The notes under the pieces were generated by a model, which saw only the letters and a program-made list of their open reading frames with translations, did not search any database and had not been told where the DNA came from. Both the position numbers and the translations under genes were made by a program. A stretch of 15,113 nucleotides of DNA, from assembly GCA_023427705.1 (NCBI GenBank), contig JAEZAL010000030.1, positions 1 through 15,113 on the forward strand, in the 5' to 3' direction. The stretch comes from Bacillota bacterium (GTDB lineage: Bacteria; Bacillota; Clostridia; Clostridiales; Clostridiaceae). This document shows positions 1 through 7,418 of this stretch, piece after piece. Within the stretch, counting starts at the first letter, position 1. Every line of letters starts with the position of its first letter.

Positions 1-506
1 GATATACCAAAACATATGCTGAATGGATTTCACAAGAGTTAAAATGTGATTTAAAGTCAGCTTCCGATGTTGTAAGTGATGAACTAGAAAAATACGATTT
101 GATTATTTATGGGGGAGGGCTTTATGCCATAGGTATTAATGGTATAAATTTAATAAAGAAAAACTATAATTTATTGGCTAACAAAAAGTTAATAGTTTGG
201 GCAACAGGTTCAAGTCCTGGAAGAAAAGATGAACTTAAACAAGTATGGGAACATAATTTTACCGAAGAGCAATTGAAGCATATTAAGAGATTTTACTTAA
301 GAGGCGGGTTTGATTATAAAAGATTAAACACAGCTGATAAGATTTTAATGAGAATGTTAAAAATAAAGTTAAAATTAAAGAAAGATAGAACAGAAGATGA
401 GCAAGGAATGTTAGATGCATATGATATTGCTGAATATCACTGTAAAAAAGAAAATATAAAAGATTTAATCGAATATGCAAAAGAATATACTAATAATTTA
501 GCATAG
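1..506 (+). CDS. Flavodoxin-domain protein, 3' part (start lies before the window)
   Basis: The reading frame is open from base 3 to the stop at 504-506, giving 167 visible residues. The visible part resembles small flavodoxin-like proteins of the HemG/flavodoxin_5 type, which bind FMN and carry electrons in the cytoplasm. Support is the strand 'YDLIIYGGGLYA', matching the glycine-rich turn of a flavodoxin 'D.iifGspiy' strand, and then the strand 'KKLIVWATGSSPG', followed by a helical, lysine-rich C-terminal part. The N-terminal phosphate-binding loop (normally S/T-x-T-G-N-T) must lie upstream; the first visible residues, 'YTKTYAEWI', look like what follows it. A TTG at 99 could be read as a start, but homologous sequence continues in frame upstream of it, so it is not the real start. 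The partner enzyme is not shown by the context. No clear terminator follows. Confidence 0.75.
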   Translation, partial: YTKTYAEWISQELKCDLKSASDVVSDELEKYDLIIYGGGLYAIGINGINLIKKNYNLLANKKLIVWATGSSPGRKDELKQVWEHNFTEEQLKHIKRFYLRGGFDYKRLNTADKILMRMLKIKLKLKKDRTEDEQGMLDAYDIAEYHCKKENIKDLIEYAKEYTNNLA

Positions 507-551
507 TGTTTAAAAGTTAAATCATATATAGTAAGTTATTTTTGAAAGAAT

Positions 552-580
552 TTTATGACATAAAACCTCTTTTTTATAAT
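552..580 (+). promoter_or_regulatory. Possible promoter of the molybdenum hydroxylase operon
   Basis: A consensus TATAAT lies at 575-580, about 50 bases before the first gene. With the usual 17-base spacer the -35 position would be TTTATG (552-557), a weak match. ATGACA at 555-560 is a better hexamer, but its 14-base spacer is short. The -10 is convincing and the -35 is not, so the promoter may need an activator or may lie elsewhere. Confidence 0.35.
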
Positions 581-624
581 AAAGATAGTATAGAATTACT
601 AAATTATTATAATTTGGAGGTTTT
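562..624 (+). repeat. Inverted repeat covering the ribosome binding site of the first operon gene
   Basis: AAAACCTC (562-569) is the exact reverse complement of GAGGTTTT (617-624). Inside it TTATAAT (574-580) pairs exactly with ATTATAA (606-612), leaving a short mismatched stretch between the two helices and a 25-base loop. The right arm contains the GGAGG ribosome binding site (616-620). If this region is transcribed from further upstream, the fold would hide that site. If transcription starts from the TATAAT at 575-580, the left arm is not in the RNA. Confidence 0.4.
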
Positions 625-629
625 TATTT

Positions 630-1250
630 ATGCTTAATATTAATGGAATTATACTTGCAGCTGGTTTATCTAGTAGAATGTATGATTTTAAACCTCTTCT
701 AAAGATAAAAGAAAAAACTATAATTGAACATTGCATTGATAATATGATAAATGCTGGTATAAATCAAATCGTTGTAGTACTTGGATATCGTGCTGAAGAA
801 GTAGAAAAAATTCTTATAAGTAAATATAAATATCATAATGTAGTATTCATATGCAATAAAGAATATAGATATACTGATATGCTAGAATCTATAAAGATTG
901 GAATAGGGGCACTTGAAAAGTGTGATGCATTTTATATTCTTCCTGGTGATATGCCAGCTATTAATAAAAATACATTTATTAAGTTAAGAGATGTAATGTA
1001 TAGAAATGATGTTTTAGTAGCTTTTCCTACTATTAAAGGTAGACGAAAACATCCACCATTAATTTCATGGGAGTGTAAAAAATATATTCTTAACTTTAAA
1101 GGCAATAATGGATTAAGAGGTGTTTGGCAGGAATATGAAAATAAAAATAAAATAGCAACAATTCCAGTTGAAGATTTTGGATGTATGATAGATGCAGATA
1201 CAAAAGAGGATTTCAAGCTTTTAGTAGATTATATGAATATAAATAATTAA
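630..1250 (+). CDS. MobA/MocA-like molybdenum cofactor nucleotidyltransferase
   Basis: This 206-residue cytoplasmic protein probably transfers a nucleotide from CTP (or GTP) to molybdopterin, making the dinucleotide cofactor needed by the hydroxylase encoded next to it. The N-terminus has the NTP-transferase signature LAAGLSSRM (residues 9-17) followed by K21-P22. The metal-binding strand LPGDMP is at 104-109, GRRKHPPLI at 137-145 corresponds to the 'GHP' loop of MocA-type enzymes, and DADTKED at 188-194 is the usual C-terminal motif. Length is normal for the family (about 190-210). ATG at 630 has GGAGG nine bases upstream. The hydroxylase large subunit starts 51 bases downstream on the same strand, so co-transcription is likely. 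Xanthine dehydrogenase-family enzymes in bacteria commonly use the cytosine dinucleotide, so MocA activity (CTP) is more likely than MobA, but this is inference. A different sugar or choline nucleotidyltransferase is unlikely given the neighbours. Confidence 0.85.
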   Translation: MLNINGIILAAGLSSRMYDFKPLLKIKEKTIIEHCIDNMINAGINQIVVVLGYRAEEVEKILISKYKYHNVVFICNKEYRYTDMLESIKIGIGALEKCDAFYILPGDMPAINKNTFIKLRDVMYRNDVLVAFPTIKGRRKHPPLISWECKKYILNFKGNNGLRGVWQEYENKNKIATIPVEDFGCMIDADTKEDFKLLVDYMNINN

Positions 1251-1301
1251 AGTTTAGAGGAAATTTTATTATTAAATAATTTAAATTTATGGGAGGGGAC
1301 T

Positions 1302-3416
1302 ATGGGAAATATAAGTGATTCTATAAAGAAAAAAGATCATGATGAAAAAATGAATGGTACAGCACTCTATGTAGATGATTATGTAATGGAAGATATGCTT
1401 TATGGCAGGCTATTACGTTCTAAGAAAGCAAAAGCACTTATTAAAGATATTATTATTCCAAAATTACCAGAAGGATATCTTATTGTTGATAAAAAAGATG
1501 TAACAGGGGTAAATCAGGTTCATATTGTACTTGATGATACGCCAGTTTTTGTGGAGGATACTGTAGAGTATATAGGTGATGCAATTTTAATGGTTGTAGG
1601 ACCTGAATTAAAGGAAGTTGAAAGAATTTTAAATGAGATAGTTGTAGTGTATGAGGACTTAATACCAATTATTGATATGAGAGAATCTGATACTGTCTTT
1701 TTTAACTATAATTATGAAAAAGGTAATATAGAAAAAGCTTTAGAAGAAGCAGATTTTGTTTTTGAAGAAACATTTCAAACTGGCTATCAAGAACAAGCAT
1801 ATCTTGAAACCCAAGGGATTATTGCTTATCCACATGAGGGGCGTATGACAGTTAGAGGCTCATTACAATGTCCATACTATGTTTATAAAGCATTAGTAAA
1901 AGCCTTAGGATATGAAGAAAAAGATGTTCAGGTTATTCAAGATGTTACTGGAGGTGGTTTTGGAGGTAAGGAAGATTTTCCATCAATACTTGCTTGTCAA
2001 ACTGCAGTTGCTGCTAAAAAAGCAAATAAGCCAGTAAAAGTGGTATTTGATAGAAGCGAAGATATGGAGTTTACTCCAAAGAGGCATCCATCAATATCAA
2101 CATACAAGATTGCTGTTAAAAATGGAGAAATTACTGGTATGGATATTGACATCACATTTAATAGTGGAGCATATACAACTCTTTCACCAGTAGATTTGCA
2201 ACGTGGCATTATATGTGCAAGTGGAGTGTACAATGTAGATAATCTTAGAGTTTTTGGGAAAGCTGTAAAAACCAACACTGTACCATGTGGAGCATTTCGT
2301 GGATTTGGAGCCCCACAAACCTTCTTTGCAGTTGAAATGGCTATGGATCATGTTGCAAAGGAGCTAAATATGGATTCTCTTGAGCTTAAAGAAAAATATA
2401 TTGTAAAACAAGGTGATGAAACCTCAACCAGTGGTAAATATCATTTTCCTGTGCCATTACCTGAAATGATTGAGAGGCTAGATTACCTTAGTAGTTATAG
2501 GGAAAAGAGAAAATTATATAAAAATCAAACAGGAAGATATAGAAAAGGAATTGGAATGGCATTATTTTTTCATGGATGTGGCTTTACAGGAAGTGCTGAA
2601 CGAGACCTTATAAAAGCAGTTGCAAGAATTAGAAAAAATGCAGATGATACTGTAGAAATTTTAGCTAGTAATACAGATATAGGACAAGGTATTAAAACTA
2701 CTTTTTCTAAGATAGTGGCGGATACTCTTGAAATTCCCTATGATAAAGTAATTATTGAAAATGCGGATACTGACCGTGTACCAGATTCAGGACCTACAGT
2801 AGCAAGTCGTTCTTTGATGACTGTTGGAAAGTTACTAAAAGCTGCAGCAGAAAGACTTAAAAAGGAATGGAAATCAGGAGAGGAACAAATTATAGAAGAA
2901 AAATTTATTGAGCCAGATTTTGTAATACCATTTAATTTAGAAAAATTTAAAGGAGATGCCTATCCAACATATTCTTGGGCTGCAAATGTTATAGAAGTTG
3001 AAGTGGATACGCTTACAGCTTTAACTAAAATTACAGGGGCATGGGGAACTTATGATGTTGGAGTGCCAATAGATTTAAATATTATATTAGGACAAATGGA
3101 AGGTGGATTCTTACAAGGAATTGGCTATGCATCTATGGAGCAGATGGAATGTAATGATAAAGGTATAATACGTAATAATAGCTTTAGTGATTATATAATT
3201 CCAACAGCGGTGGAAGTGCCAAAACTTGTTGCTGAAATTATTAGTAATCCATACACTCATGGACCTTATGGGGCAAAGGGAGCAGGAGAACTTGGACTTG
3301 TTGGTGCAGCACCAGCTTATTTAGAAGCAGTTGAAAATGCACTTGGAGCAAGTTTAAATAAGATACCATTTACAACAGAAGATACTATGAAAGTTTTACA
3401 GGAGGTGCTTAAATAA
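1302..3416 (+). CDS. Xanthine dehydrogenase-family molybdopterin-binding (large) subunit
   Basis: This 704-residue cytoplasmic protein is the catalytic molybdenum subunit of a three-subunit hydroxylase. Family hallmarks are present in order: the N-terminal 'aldehyde oxidase a/b hammerhead' region (about 18-125), GGGFGGKE (217-224), AFRGFGAPQ (331-339), a GQG cofactor loop (461-463) and GAKGAGE (657-663), whose Glu663 matches the catalytic base. Aligned from memory to bovine xanthine oxidase, Glu253 in 'SEDM' matches Glu802 and Arg301 matches Arg880, with the same 32-residue spacing to the Arg of AFRGFG. Phe335 matches Phe914, and Phe428-Thr429 match Phe1009-Thr1010. These residues hold the purine ring, so a xanthine/hypoxanthine or related purine substrate is favoured over aldehydes or CO. 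The CO dehydrogenase active-loop Cys is not evident. The protein is slightly shorter than many homologues (about 750-780) but no core motif is missing. A strong GGGAGGGG lies just before ATG 1302, and its TAA overlaps the next ATG. Confidence 0.93.
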   Translation: MGNISDSIKKKDHDEKMNGTALYVDDYVMEDMLYGRLLRSKKAKALIKDIIIPKLPEGYLIVDKKDVTGVNQVHIVLDDTPVFVEDTVEYIGDAILMVVGPELKEVERILNEIVVVYEDLIPIIDMRESDTVFFNYNYEKGNIEKALEEADFVFEETFQTGYQEQAYLETQGIIAYPHEGRMTVRGSLQCPYYVYKALVKALGYEEKDVQVIQDVTGGGFGGKEDFPSILACQTAVAAKKANKPVKVVFDRSEDMEFTPKRHPSISTYKIAVKNGEITGMDIDITFNSGAYTTLSPVDLQRGIICASGVYNVDNLRVFGKAVKTNTVPCGAFRGFGAPQTFFAVEMAMDHVAKELNMDSLELKEKYIVKQGDETSTSGKYHFPVPLPEMIERLDYLSSYREKRKLYKNQTGRYRKGIGMALFFHGCGFTGSAERDLIKAVARIRKNADDTVEILASNTDIGQGIKTTFSKIVADTLEIPYDKVIIENADTDRVPDSGPTVASRSLMTVGKLLKAAAERLKKEWKSGEEQIIEEKFIEPDFVIPFNLEKFKGDAYPTYSWAANVIEVEVDTLTALTKITGAWGTYDVGVPIDLNIILGQMEGGFLQGIGYASMEQMECNDKGIIRNNSFSDYIIPTAVEVPKLVAEIISNPYTHGPYGAKGAGELGLVGAAPAYLEAVENALGASLNKIPFTTEDTMKVLQEVLK

Positions 3417-3883
3417 TGATAAAATTTATTCTTAATGGTAAAGAAGTTACATCAAATGCAAAAGGTAATGAGCGATTACTTGATGTACTTAGAAATGATT
3501 TAAGTATTACAGGAGTAAAATGTGGATGTAAAGAAGGAGAATGTGGAGCTTGTTCAGTTATACTTGATGGGAAATTAGCTAATAGTTGTATGGTAGCAAT
3601 AGGAAGTATTGAAGGAAGTACAGTAACAACTATAGAAGGATATAGTAAAACAGAAAGATATAAAGTACTTGATAAGGCATATGCATCTTTTAGTGCTGTA
3701 CAATGTGGATTTTGTATTCCAGGTATGGTACTTGCATCAGAATGTATACTTGATAAAAATCCAAATCCAACAGATGAAGAAATTCGTGATGGGATATCAG
3801 GAAATCTTTGCAGATGTACTGGCTATAACGCTGTAGTTAATGCTATTAGAGTTGCAGCTAAGGAGGGAAAAGGGCTATGGTAA
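3416..3883 (+). CDS. Xanthine dehydrogenase-family [2Fe-2S] iron-sulfur subunit
   Basis: This 155-residue subunit passes electrons from the molybdenum site to FAD. It holds two clusters. The N-terminal ferredoxin-like domain (1-75) has Cys38, Cys43, Cys46 and Cys58 in the plant-type C-x4-C-x2-C-x11-C pattern. The C-terminal helical domain (80-150) has Cys97-x2-Cys100 in 'QCGFC' and Cys132-x-Cys134 in 'LCRC'. All eight ligands are present and the length is normal (about 150-170). The ATG overlaps the TAA of the large-subunit gene by one base (TAATG), and AGGAGG lies about 10 bases upstream inside that gene, so translation is probably coupled. The 3' end overlaps the FAD-subunit gene by seven bases. 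Confidence 0.95.
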   Translation: MIKFILNGKEVTSNAKGNERLLDVLRNDLSITGVKCGCKEGECGACSVILDGKLANSCMVAIGSIEGSTVTTIEGYSKTERYKVLDKAYASFSAVQCGFCIPGMVLASECILDKNPNPTDEEIRDGISGNLCRCTGYNAVVNAIRVAAKEGKGLW

Positions 3884-4695
3884 ATGGATATAATCCAACT
3901 TCATTAAAGGAAGCTTTAGATATAATTTCAAAGGAAGAAGTTACCCCATATAGTGGAGGAACTGATTTAATGATTGAAGCAAAAGAAGATGTAAAATATT
4001 TGTTTATTAATAAGATACCAGAACTTAAAAAAATTATAGAAGATGATGAATATATTTATATTGGAGCTACTTGTACATTTACAGATATACTTGAAAGTGA
4101 TATAACTCCAAAGATTTTAAAAGAAATGGTAGCTGAAATTGCAGCACCAGCAATAAGAAATCTAGGAACAGTTGGAGGCAATATCTGTAATGGATCACCA
4201 AAAGGAGATAGTTCATTAATATTTGTTGTTACAGATTCGAAATTAAGACTTGCAAGTAATAGAGGAGAAAGGATAGTTCCTATTAATGAATTTTTCTTAG
4301 GAAGAAATAAAACAGCTATTAAATCTGATGAATTATTAGTTGAAATTATTATGAAAAAAACAGGGATAGATAACTATTCTTTTACAAAAGTAGGGCCAAG
4401 GAAGGCTTTAGCAATTGCTAGGGTATCTTTTGCAGGAATTCTTGATATTTCAAATAATAAAATAAATAATTTAAGTACAGCTTTTGGAGCAGTTAGTGAT
4501 GTAATTTTAAGAAGACCAGATATTGATAAAATGCTTATAGGAAAAACTATTGAAGAGGCAAAAAATATAAAAGAGGAATATTTAGAAGCATACAATAAAG
4601 CAATTGTTCCTATTAGAGGCAGAGTTTCTGCAGAGTATAGAAAAATAGTATGTATGAATTTACTTAAAGATTTTCTTGAAAGCAATGGAATTTAG
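3877..4695 (+). CDS. Xanthine dehydrogenase-family FAD-binding subunit
   Basis: This 272-residue subunit binds FAD and hands electrons to the final acceptor (NAD+ or a ferredoxin/flavodoxin; the sequence does not decide). It belongs to the CoxM/XdhB FAD-binding family. Residues 26-30 (SGGTD) and 94-103 (RNLGTVGGNI) are the two FAD pyrophosphate-binding loops, and 'FTKVGPRKALAIARV' around 169-183 is the conserved strand-helix of the C-terminal domain (CO dehydrogenase flavoprotein C-terminal type). No cysteine-rich [4Fe-4S] insertion like that of 4-hydroxybenzoyl-CoA reductase is visible. The length is at the short end of the family (about 280-290). The gene starts inside the end of the iron-sulfur gene with AAGGAGG upstream, and is followed by a strong terminator, so it is the last gene of the operon. 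Confidence 0.93.
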   Translation: MVNGYNPTSLKEALDIISKEEVTPYSGGTDLMIEAKEDVKYLFINKIPELKKIIEDDEYIYIGATCTFTDILESDITPKILKEMVAEIAAPAIRNLGTVGGNICNGSPKGDSSLIFVVTDSKLRLASNRGERIVPINEFFLGRNKTAIKSDELLVEIIMKKTGIDNYSFTKVGPRKALAIARVSFAGILDISNNKINNLSTAFGAVSDVILRRPDIDKMLIGKTIEEAKNIKEEYLEAYNKAIVPIRGRVSAEYRKIVCMNLLKDFLESNGI

Positions 4696-4743
4696 AAAAT
4701 TAATAGATGTATAAAAATATTAATATCCAAATTAAATAAACAT

Positions 4744-4801
4744 AAAATATCCTTTATAAGATAAATTTTTAAATTATGAAACTTATAAAGGATATTTTTT
4801 T
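4744..4801 (+). terminator. Rho-independent terminator of the molybdenum hydroxylase operon
   Basis: A perfect 17-bp inverted repeat (4744-4760 with 4782-4798) encloses a 21-base loop. The right arm runs into a T tract (4795-4801) in the + direction. It starts 48 bases after the FAD-subunit stop. The left arm begins with an A run, so it could also act weakly on the other strand, but no minus-strand gene needs it. Confidence 0.85.
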
Positions 4802-4893
4802 AAAAATAAATAATAGACTCATTAATAATTTTATCTCTTTTTTTATGTTTATTAGCATAATTTTTAAATTATGGTATATTATTCTTATTTTAT

Positions 4894-4922
4894 ATGAAAT
4901 TAAATTCCATATAATGTATAAT
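4894..4922 (+). promoter_or_regulatory. Possible promoter for the DUF4177 gene group
   Basis: ATGAAA (4894-4899) and TATAAT (4917-4922) are 17 bases apart, about 60 bases before the ATG at 4981. A second TATAAT at 4910-4915 has no good partner. The -10 is perfect, but such matches are frequent in DNA this AT-rich. A new transcription unit is expected after the terminator, which supports the call. Confidence 0.4.
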
Positions 4923-4980
4923 AAGAATATGTATTATTACGCAATTGTATTTTATTACTACTAATAAGGGAGAGATTACA

Positions 4981-5172
4981 ATGAAGAATATAGAATATAA
5001 ATTTATTAAGTTGCCATATATTAAAATAATGAACTTAGGAAAGAAAGATGATAATGATAGAAGAATACCACTATTAGAGGAAAGTTTTAATTCCTTAGGT
5101 AAAGAGGGCTTTGAATTAGTAAAGATTTATTGGTGGGAAGGATTGGCACTTTTTAAAAGAGAAAATGAATAA
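4981..5172 (+). CDS. DUF4177-like small protein
   Basis: This 63-residue protein fits the DUF4177 pattern: a first strand 'YKFIKLP' (residues 5-11), a helix with 'LGKEGFELV' (about 39-47) and a last strand ending in 'LFKRE'. Members of this family are small alpha/beta proteins of unknown role. The ATG at 4981 is chosen because GGGAGAG lies just upstream. An in-frame ATG at 4945 would add 12 residues but lacks a binding site. It is the first gene after the operon terminator and is followed after 55 bases by a membrane-anchored protein. Two adjacent Trp residues near the C-terminus ('YWWEG') are a visible peculiarity. Confidence 0.7.
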   Translation: MKNIEYKFIKLPYIKIMNLGKKDDNDRRIPLLEESFNSLGKEGFELVKIYWWEGLALFKRENE

Positions 5173-5227
5173 TCTTAAACTATTAGCAAATATATTAAAT
5201 TGTGAAGTGAAAAATGGGAGAGGTTGT

Positions 5228-6040
5228 ATGGTTAAAATATTTAAAAATAAATTTATAATAGTATTAATTTTATTAATTATATTTTTTCTTACAAGTATAT
5301 TGGTCTTAAGAAATAGAAACTCAACTAAAGAAGAAACTGAAACAAGTAAAAATTTAAATAAAGATGAAGTTAATATAGAGGATAATGTTGAAAATATAAT
5401 AGATTCTTTGAGTAATACAATAATTAATAATAAATATGAAAACATAATAGAAGATAATTCAATTTATATTGTAGATTTAGAAGCTAGAAATAACGTTATT
5501 GCTGAAGAATATGGAAGGGCAGTTAGGTTGTTTAATAATTTTGCTAATGAAAATTCATTAAACTTAACTTATTTAGAACCTATTGAAGATAGAATTTCAA
5601 GGTTTGAAGGTATTGCTGAAGGTCAAGTTAGTATGTTGTTACAAAGATTATCTGATTTAGGAGCAGAAACAGTAAATTATTTTACAGATGAAGAAGGTTT
5701 AAATATTGATTTAAGTATAGGAAATAAAGAGGCAGTTTTAAAAGATACTATGATAAGTATTAGAGAGACTTATTCTGATATACTTTATAAAGCATCGATA
5801 GAAAATATTGATAGTAGTTTTAAGTTTAGTACTTCTAAATTAAATGATTTTAGAAGGATGATTATTGATGATAATTCATTAAATTATGATTTAGTAGATG
5901 ATTATATTTCAAAAGTTATTTCAGGTGAATATAGTAACGAATCAGCATACTTAAATAAAATAGATAAAAATATATATGAAACTATTATAGTAGATAAAAA
6001 TACTTGTTATTATAAATTGGTTTATAACCCTTTACTATAA
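5228..6040 (+). CDS. Membrane-anchored protein of unknown function (270 residues)
   Basis: I do not recognise a family. The N-terminus is short and basic (MVKIFKNK), followed by one strongly hydrophobic span (about residues 8-28) and a basic stop (RNR), suggesting a signal anchor. There is no lipobox cysteine. The remaining roughly 240 residues are acidic, rich in Asn/Ile/Asp and mostly predicted helical, and should lie outside the membrane. Residues about 30-60 look like a flexible linker. A single Cys lies near the C-terminus ('KNTCYYK'). ATG at 5228 is preferred because GGGAGAGG (5216-5223) lies before it. The longer in-frame start at 5165, overlapping the DUF4177 gene, has only a weak binding site and would put 21 polar residues before the membrane span. 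Co-transcription with the DUF4177 gene is likely; a role at the cell surface is inference. Confidence 0.7.
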   Translation: MVKIFKNKFIIVLILLIIFFLTSILVLRNRNSTKEETETSKNLNKDEVNIEDNVENIIDSLSNTIINNKYENIIEDNSIYIVDLEARNNVIAEEYGRAVRLFNNFANENSLNLTYLEPIEDRISRFEGIAEGQVSMLLQRLSDLGAETVNYFTDEEGLNIDLSIGNKEAVLKDTMISIRETYSDILYKASIENIDSSFKFSTSKLNDFRRMIIDDNSLNYDLVDDYISKVISGEYSNESAYLNKIDKNIYETIIVDKNTCYYKLVYNPLL

Positions 6041-6206
6041 ATTTAAATTATTTATTGTTATCAAACATATATTAATAAAAATGCTGTATTATTTAAAAAT
6101 TAATATATAAATATTTTGTGGTGAATAATTCAAATATGTTAGGAATTAATTTATAGTAAGCAATTGTATAAAATAGTTCATTACTTTATATAACAAGGGG
6201 AGATTT

Positions 6207-6905
6207 ATGAGAAAGTCATATTATATTTTAATATTATTTTTAATATTAATCTTGGGTAGTTTTTATATCTTTAATTTTGAAATTATGAAAAAAGATTTTT
6301 ATAGCGTAGATAGTGAAATTAAAGAGTTTGAAATTGAACCTAAAGATATTATTTATAGCGTAAACAGTTATTATAGCATTAATGAAGAAGGATTATCAGA
6401 AGTTAATGAGTTAACTAAAGAGGTTGATTTGATATTTAACAGTACATTAGCAAAGCATGGTGATGAATATAAAGTCTTTATCACTTATGAATGGCTTAAA
6501 AATATTAAACTAAGGTCATATGCAATAGTTATGTGTTTTTCAGATGATGAACCTGATTCCATGGAAACATCTTTTTCACGTCAAAGATTTGAAAGAAAAA
6601 CACTCAATAGTAAATGGAAGTTAAAAAACGTTAGAAAAAATGTATGCTATAATATGGATACTAATAGAGGGTATATATGGACTAATATGGTTGGAGATAG
6701 AACACTCTATAACAAAAAAGATATTTATCAAATAGTATTACCTAAAGAAATGATTGATAAATTTTATTTACAGTTTGCATATTCAAAATATGGATATATA
6801 AATCCTAAGTTTAATTTAAATAGTTATGGAGTTGAATTTGAAGGAAATAGGAATATTAGTAAAATTGAAATAGATAATTTTAATTTTATTGATGAACAAT
6901 TTTAA
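6207..6905 (+). CDS. Secreted or membrane-anchored protein of unknown function (232 residues)
   Basis: The family is not recognised. Residues 1-4 are basic, residues 5-23 form a hydrophobic span, and the rest is a soluble domain with mixed strand/helix character expected outside the membrane. No lipobox and no clear signal peptidase site are visible, so it may be a signal anchor. Two cysteines (Cys110 in 'VMCFSDD' and Cys147 in 'KNVCYN') are spaced so that they could form a disulfide. The C-terminal half is aromatic-rich. The ATG at 6207 has GGGGAG upstream. It is separated by 166 bases from the preceding membrane-anchored gene, with no visible terminator or convincing promoter between them. 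The shared build (signal anchor plus soluble body) suggests the two act in the same compartment, but no sequence similarity between them is obvious. Confidence 0.7.
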   Translation: MRKSYYILILFLILILGSFYIFNFEIMKKDFYSVDSEIKEFEIEPKDIIYSVNSYYSINEEGLSEVNELTKEVDLIFNSTLAKHGDEYKVFITYEWLKNIKLRSYAIVMCFSDDEPDSMETSFSRQRFERKTLNSKWKLKNVRKNVCYNMDTNRGYIWTNMVGDRTLYNKKDIYQIVLPKEMIDKFYLQFAYSKYGYINPKFNLNSYGVEFEGNRNISKIEIDNFNFIDEQF

Positions 6906-6923
6906 ACTATTACGAATTAAAAT

Positions 6924-6953
6924 AATTTTATTTATAAATTAATAAATAAAATT
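6924..6953. repeat. All-AT 12-bp inverted repeat
   Basis: 6924-6935 and 6942-6953 are perfect reverse complements around a 6-base loop, 18 bases after the stop of the 232-residue protein gene. There is no GC pair and no T tract after it, so it is a poor intrinsic terminator; it may simply be composition. Confidence 0.35.
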
Positions 6954-7050
6954 CAAAAGCTAAATGTCATAAAAACTTAACTATGAAAAAATAAATTTCA
7001 GATATTAACTTTAAATATGAAGAAATATTATTTTAAAGGAGTTACATAAA

Positions 7051-7350
7051 ATGAAACTTAGTAAGTTAGATTTAATGATTTATATTTATAGTGGAAAATT
7101 AACTAATATAGCATATTATATGGCTACACTAATTATAATTATTCCAATATGTATAGTTCTTGTCACTAACACTTCAGTTAATCCATCTTTTAGTAAAATA
7201 CTAATAGGAATTTCAGGACTTTTTATTATAATAGGAAAACTTTTAGTAGTAATTAATAAGAAGAAGGAAAACAAAAATATTTCAATAGATATGGGGATCC
7301 TCACAGGGATTATATTAGCTCTTATAAATTATATTCTAATTTCAAATTAA
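7051..7350 (+). CDS. Small membrane protein with three spans (99 residues)
   Basis: The family is not recognised. Three hydrophobic segments are visible, about residues 20-39, 48-67 and 80-97. A lysine-rich loop (KKKENKNIS, about 68-78) separates the second and third and is probably cytoplasmic. There are no charged residues inside the spans and no catalytic motif. AAAGGAG (7035-7041) precedes the ATG, so translation is likely. It sits between a secreted protein and a zinc-ribbon protein on the same strand. A role as a subunit or immunity-type partner is possible, but nothing in the sequence shows it. Confidence 0.65.
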   Translation: MKLSKLDLMIYIYSGKLTNIAYYMATLIIIIPICIVLVTNTSVNPSFSKILIGISGLFIIIGKLLVVINKKKENKNISIDMGILTGIILALINYILISN

Positions 7351-7363
7351 TATTCTATACCAT

Positions 7364-7392
7364 TGACTTGAATGAGTATCTTAAGTTATCTA
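7364..7392 (+). promoter_or_regulatory. Sigma-A-type promoter of the zinc-ribbon gene
   Basis: TTGACT (7364-7369) and TATCTA (7387-7392) are separated by exactly 17 bases, 44 bases before the ATG at 7436. This is the best -35/-10 pair in the window. A 15-base palindrome (7401-7415) lies just downstream, where the transcript would begin. Confidence 0.55.
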
Positions 7393-7397
7393 TGGAG

Positions 7398-7418
7398 AAG
7401 TTATTCAGAGAATAATTT
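7398..7418. repeat. Short palindrome between promoter and ribosome binding site
   Basis: TTATTC (7401-7406) and GAATAA (7410-7415) are reverse complements around AGA. Pairing extends outward by three more positions, one of them G-T. It lies at the expected transcription start, ahead of AAGGAGA (7421-7427), so it could be an operator or a small 5' hairpin. It is short enough to be chance. Confidence 0.3.

Noticed and set aside
932..2278. Minus-strand open frames inside the nucleotidyltransferase and hydroxylase genes
   Set aside because: They are antisense shadows of well-supported + strand genes with no ribosome binding sites and no recognisable motifs.
4776..4964. 62-residue hydrophobic + strand ORF after the hydroxylase operon
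   Set aside because: It begins inside the terminator loop, has no ribosome binding site, and its composition is what AT-rich non-coding DNA gives by chance.
5165..5227. N-terminal extension of the 270-residue membrane-anchored protein
   Set aside because: The binding site before 5165 is weak, while GGGAGAGG sits right before ATG 5228; the extension would also place polar residues before the membrane anchor.
6924..6953. AT-only hairpin as a terminator for the 232-residue protein gene
   Set aside because: No GC pair and no downstream T tract; kept only as a low-confidence repeat.
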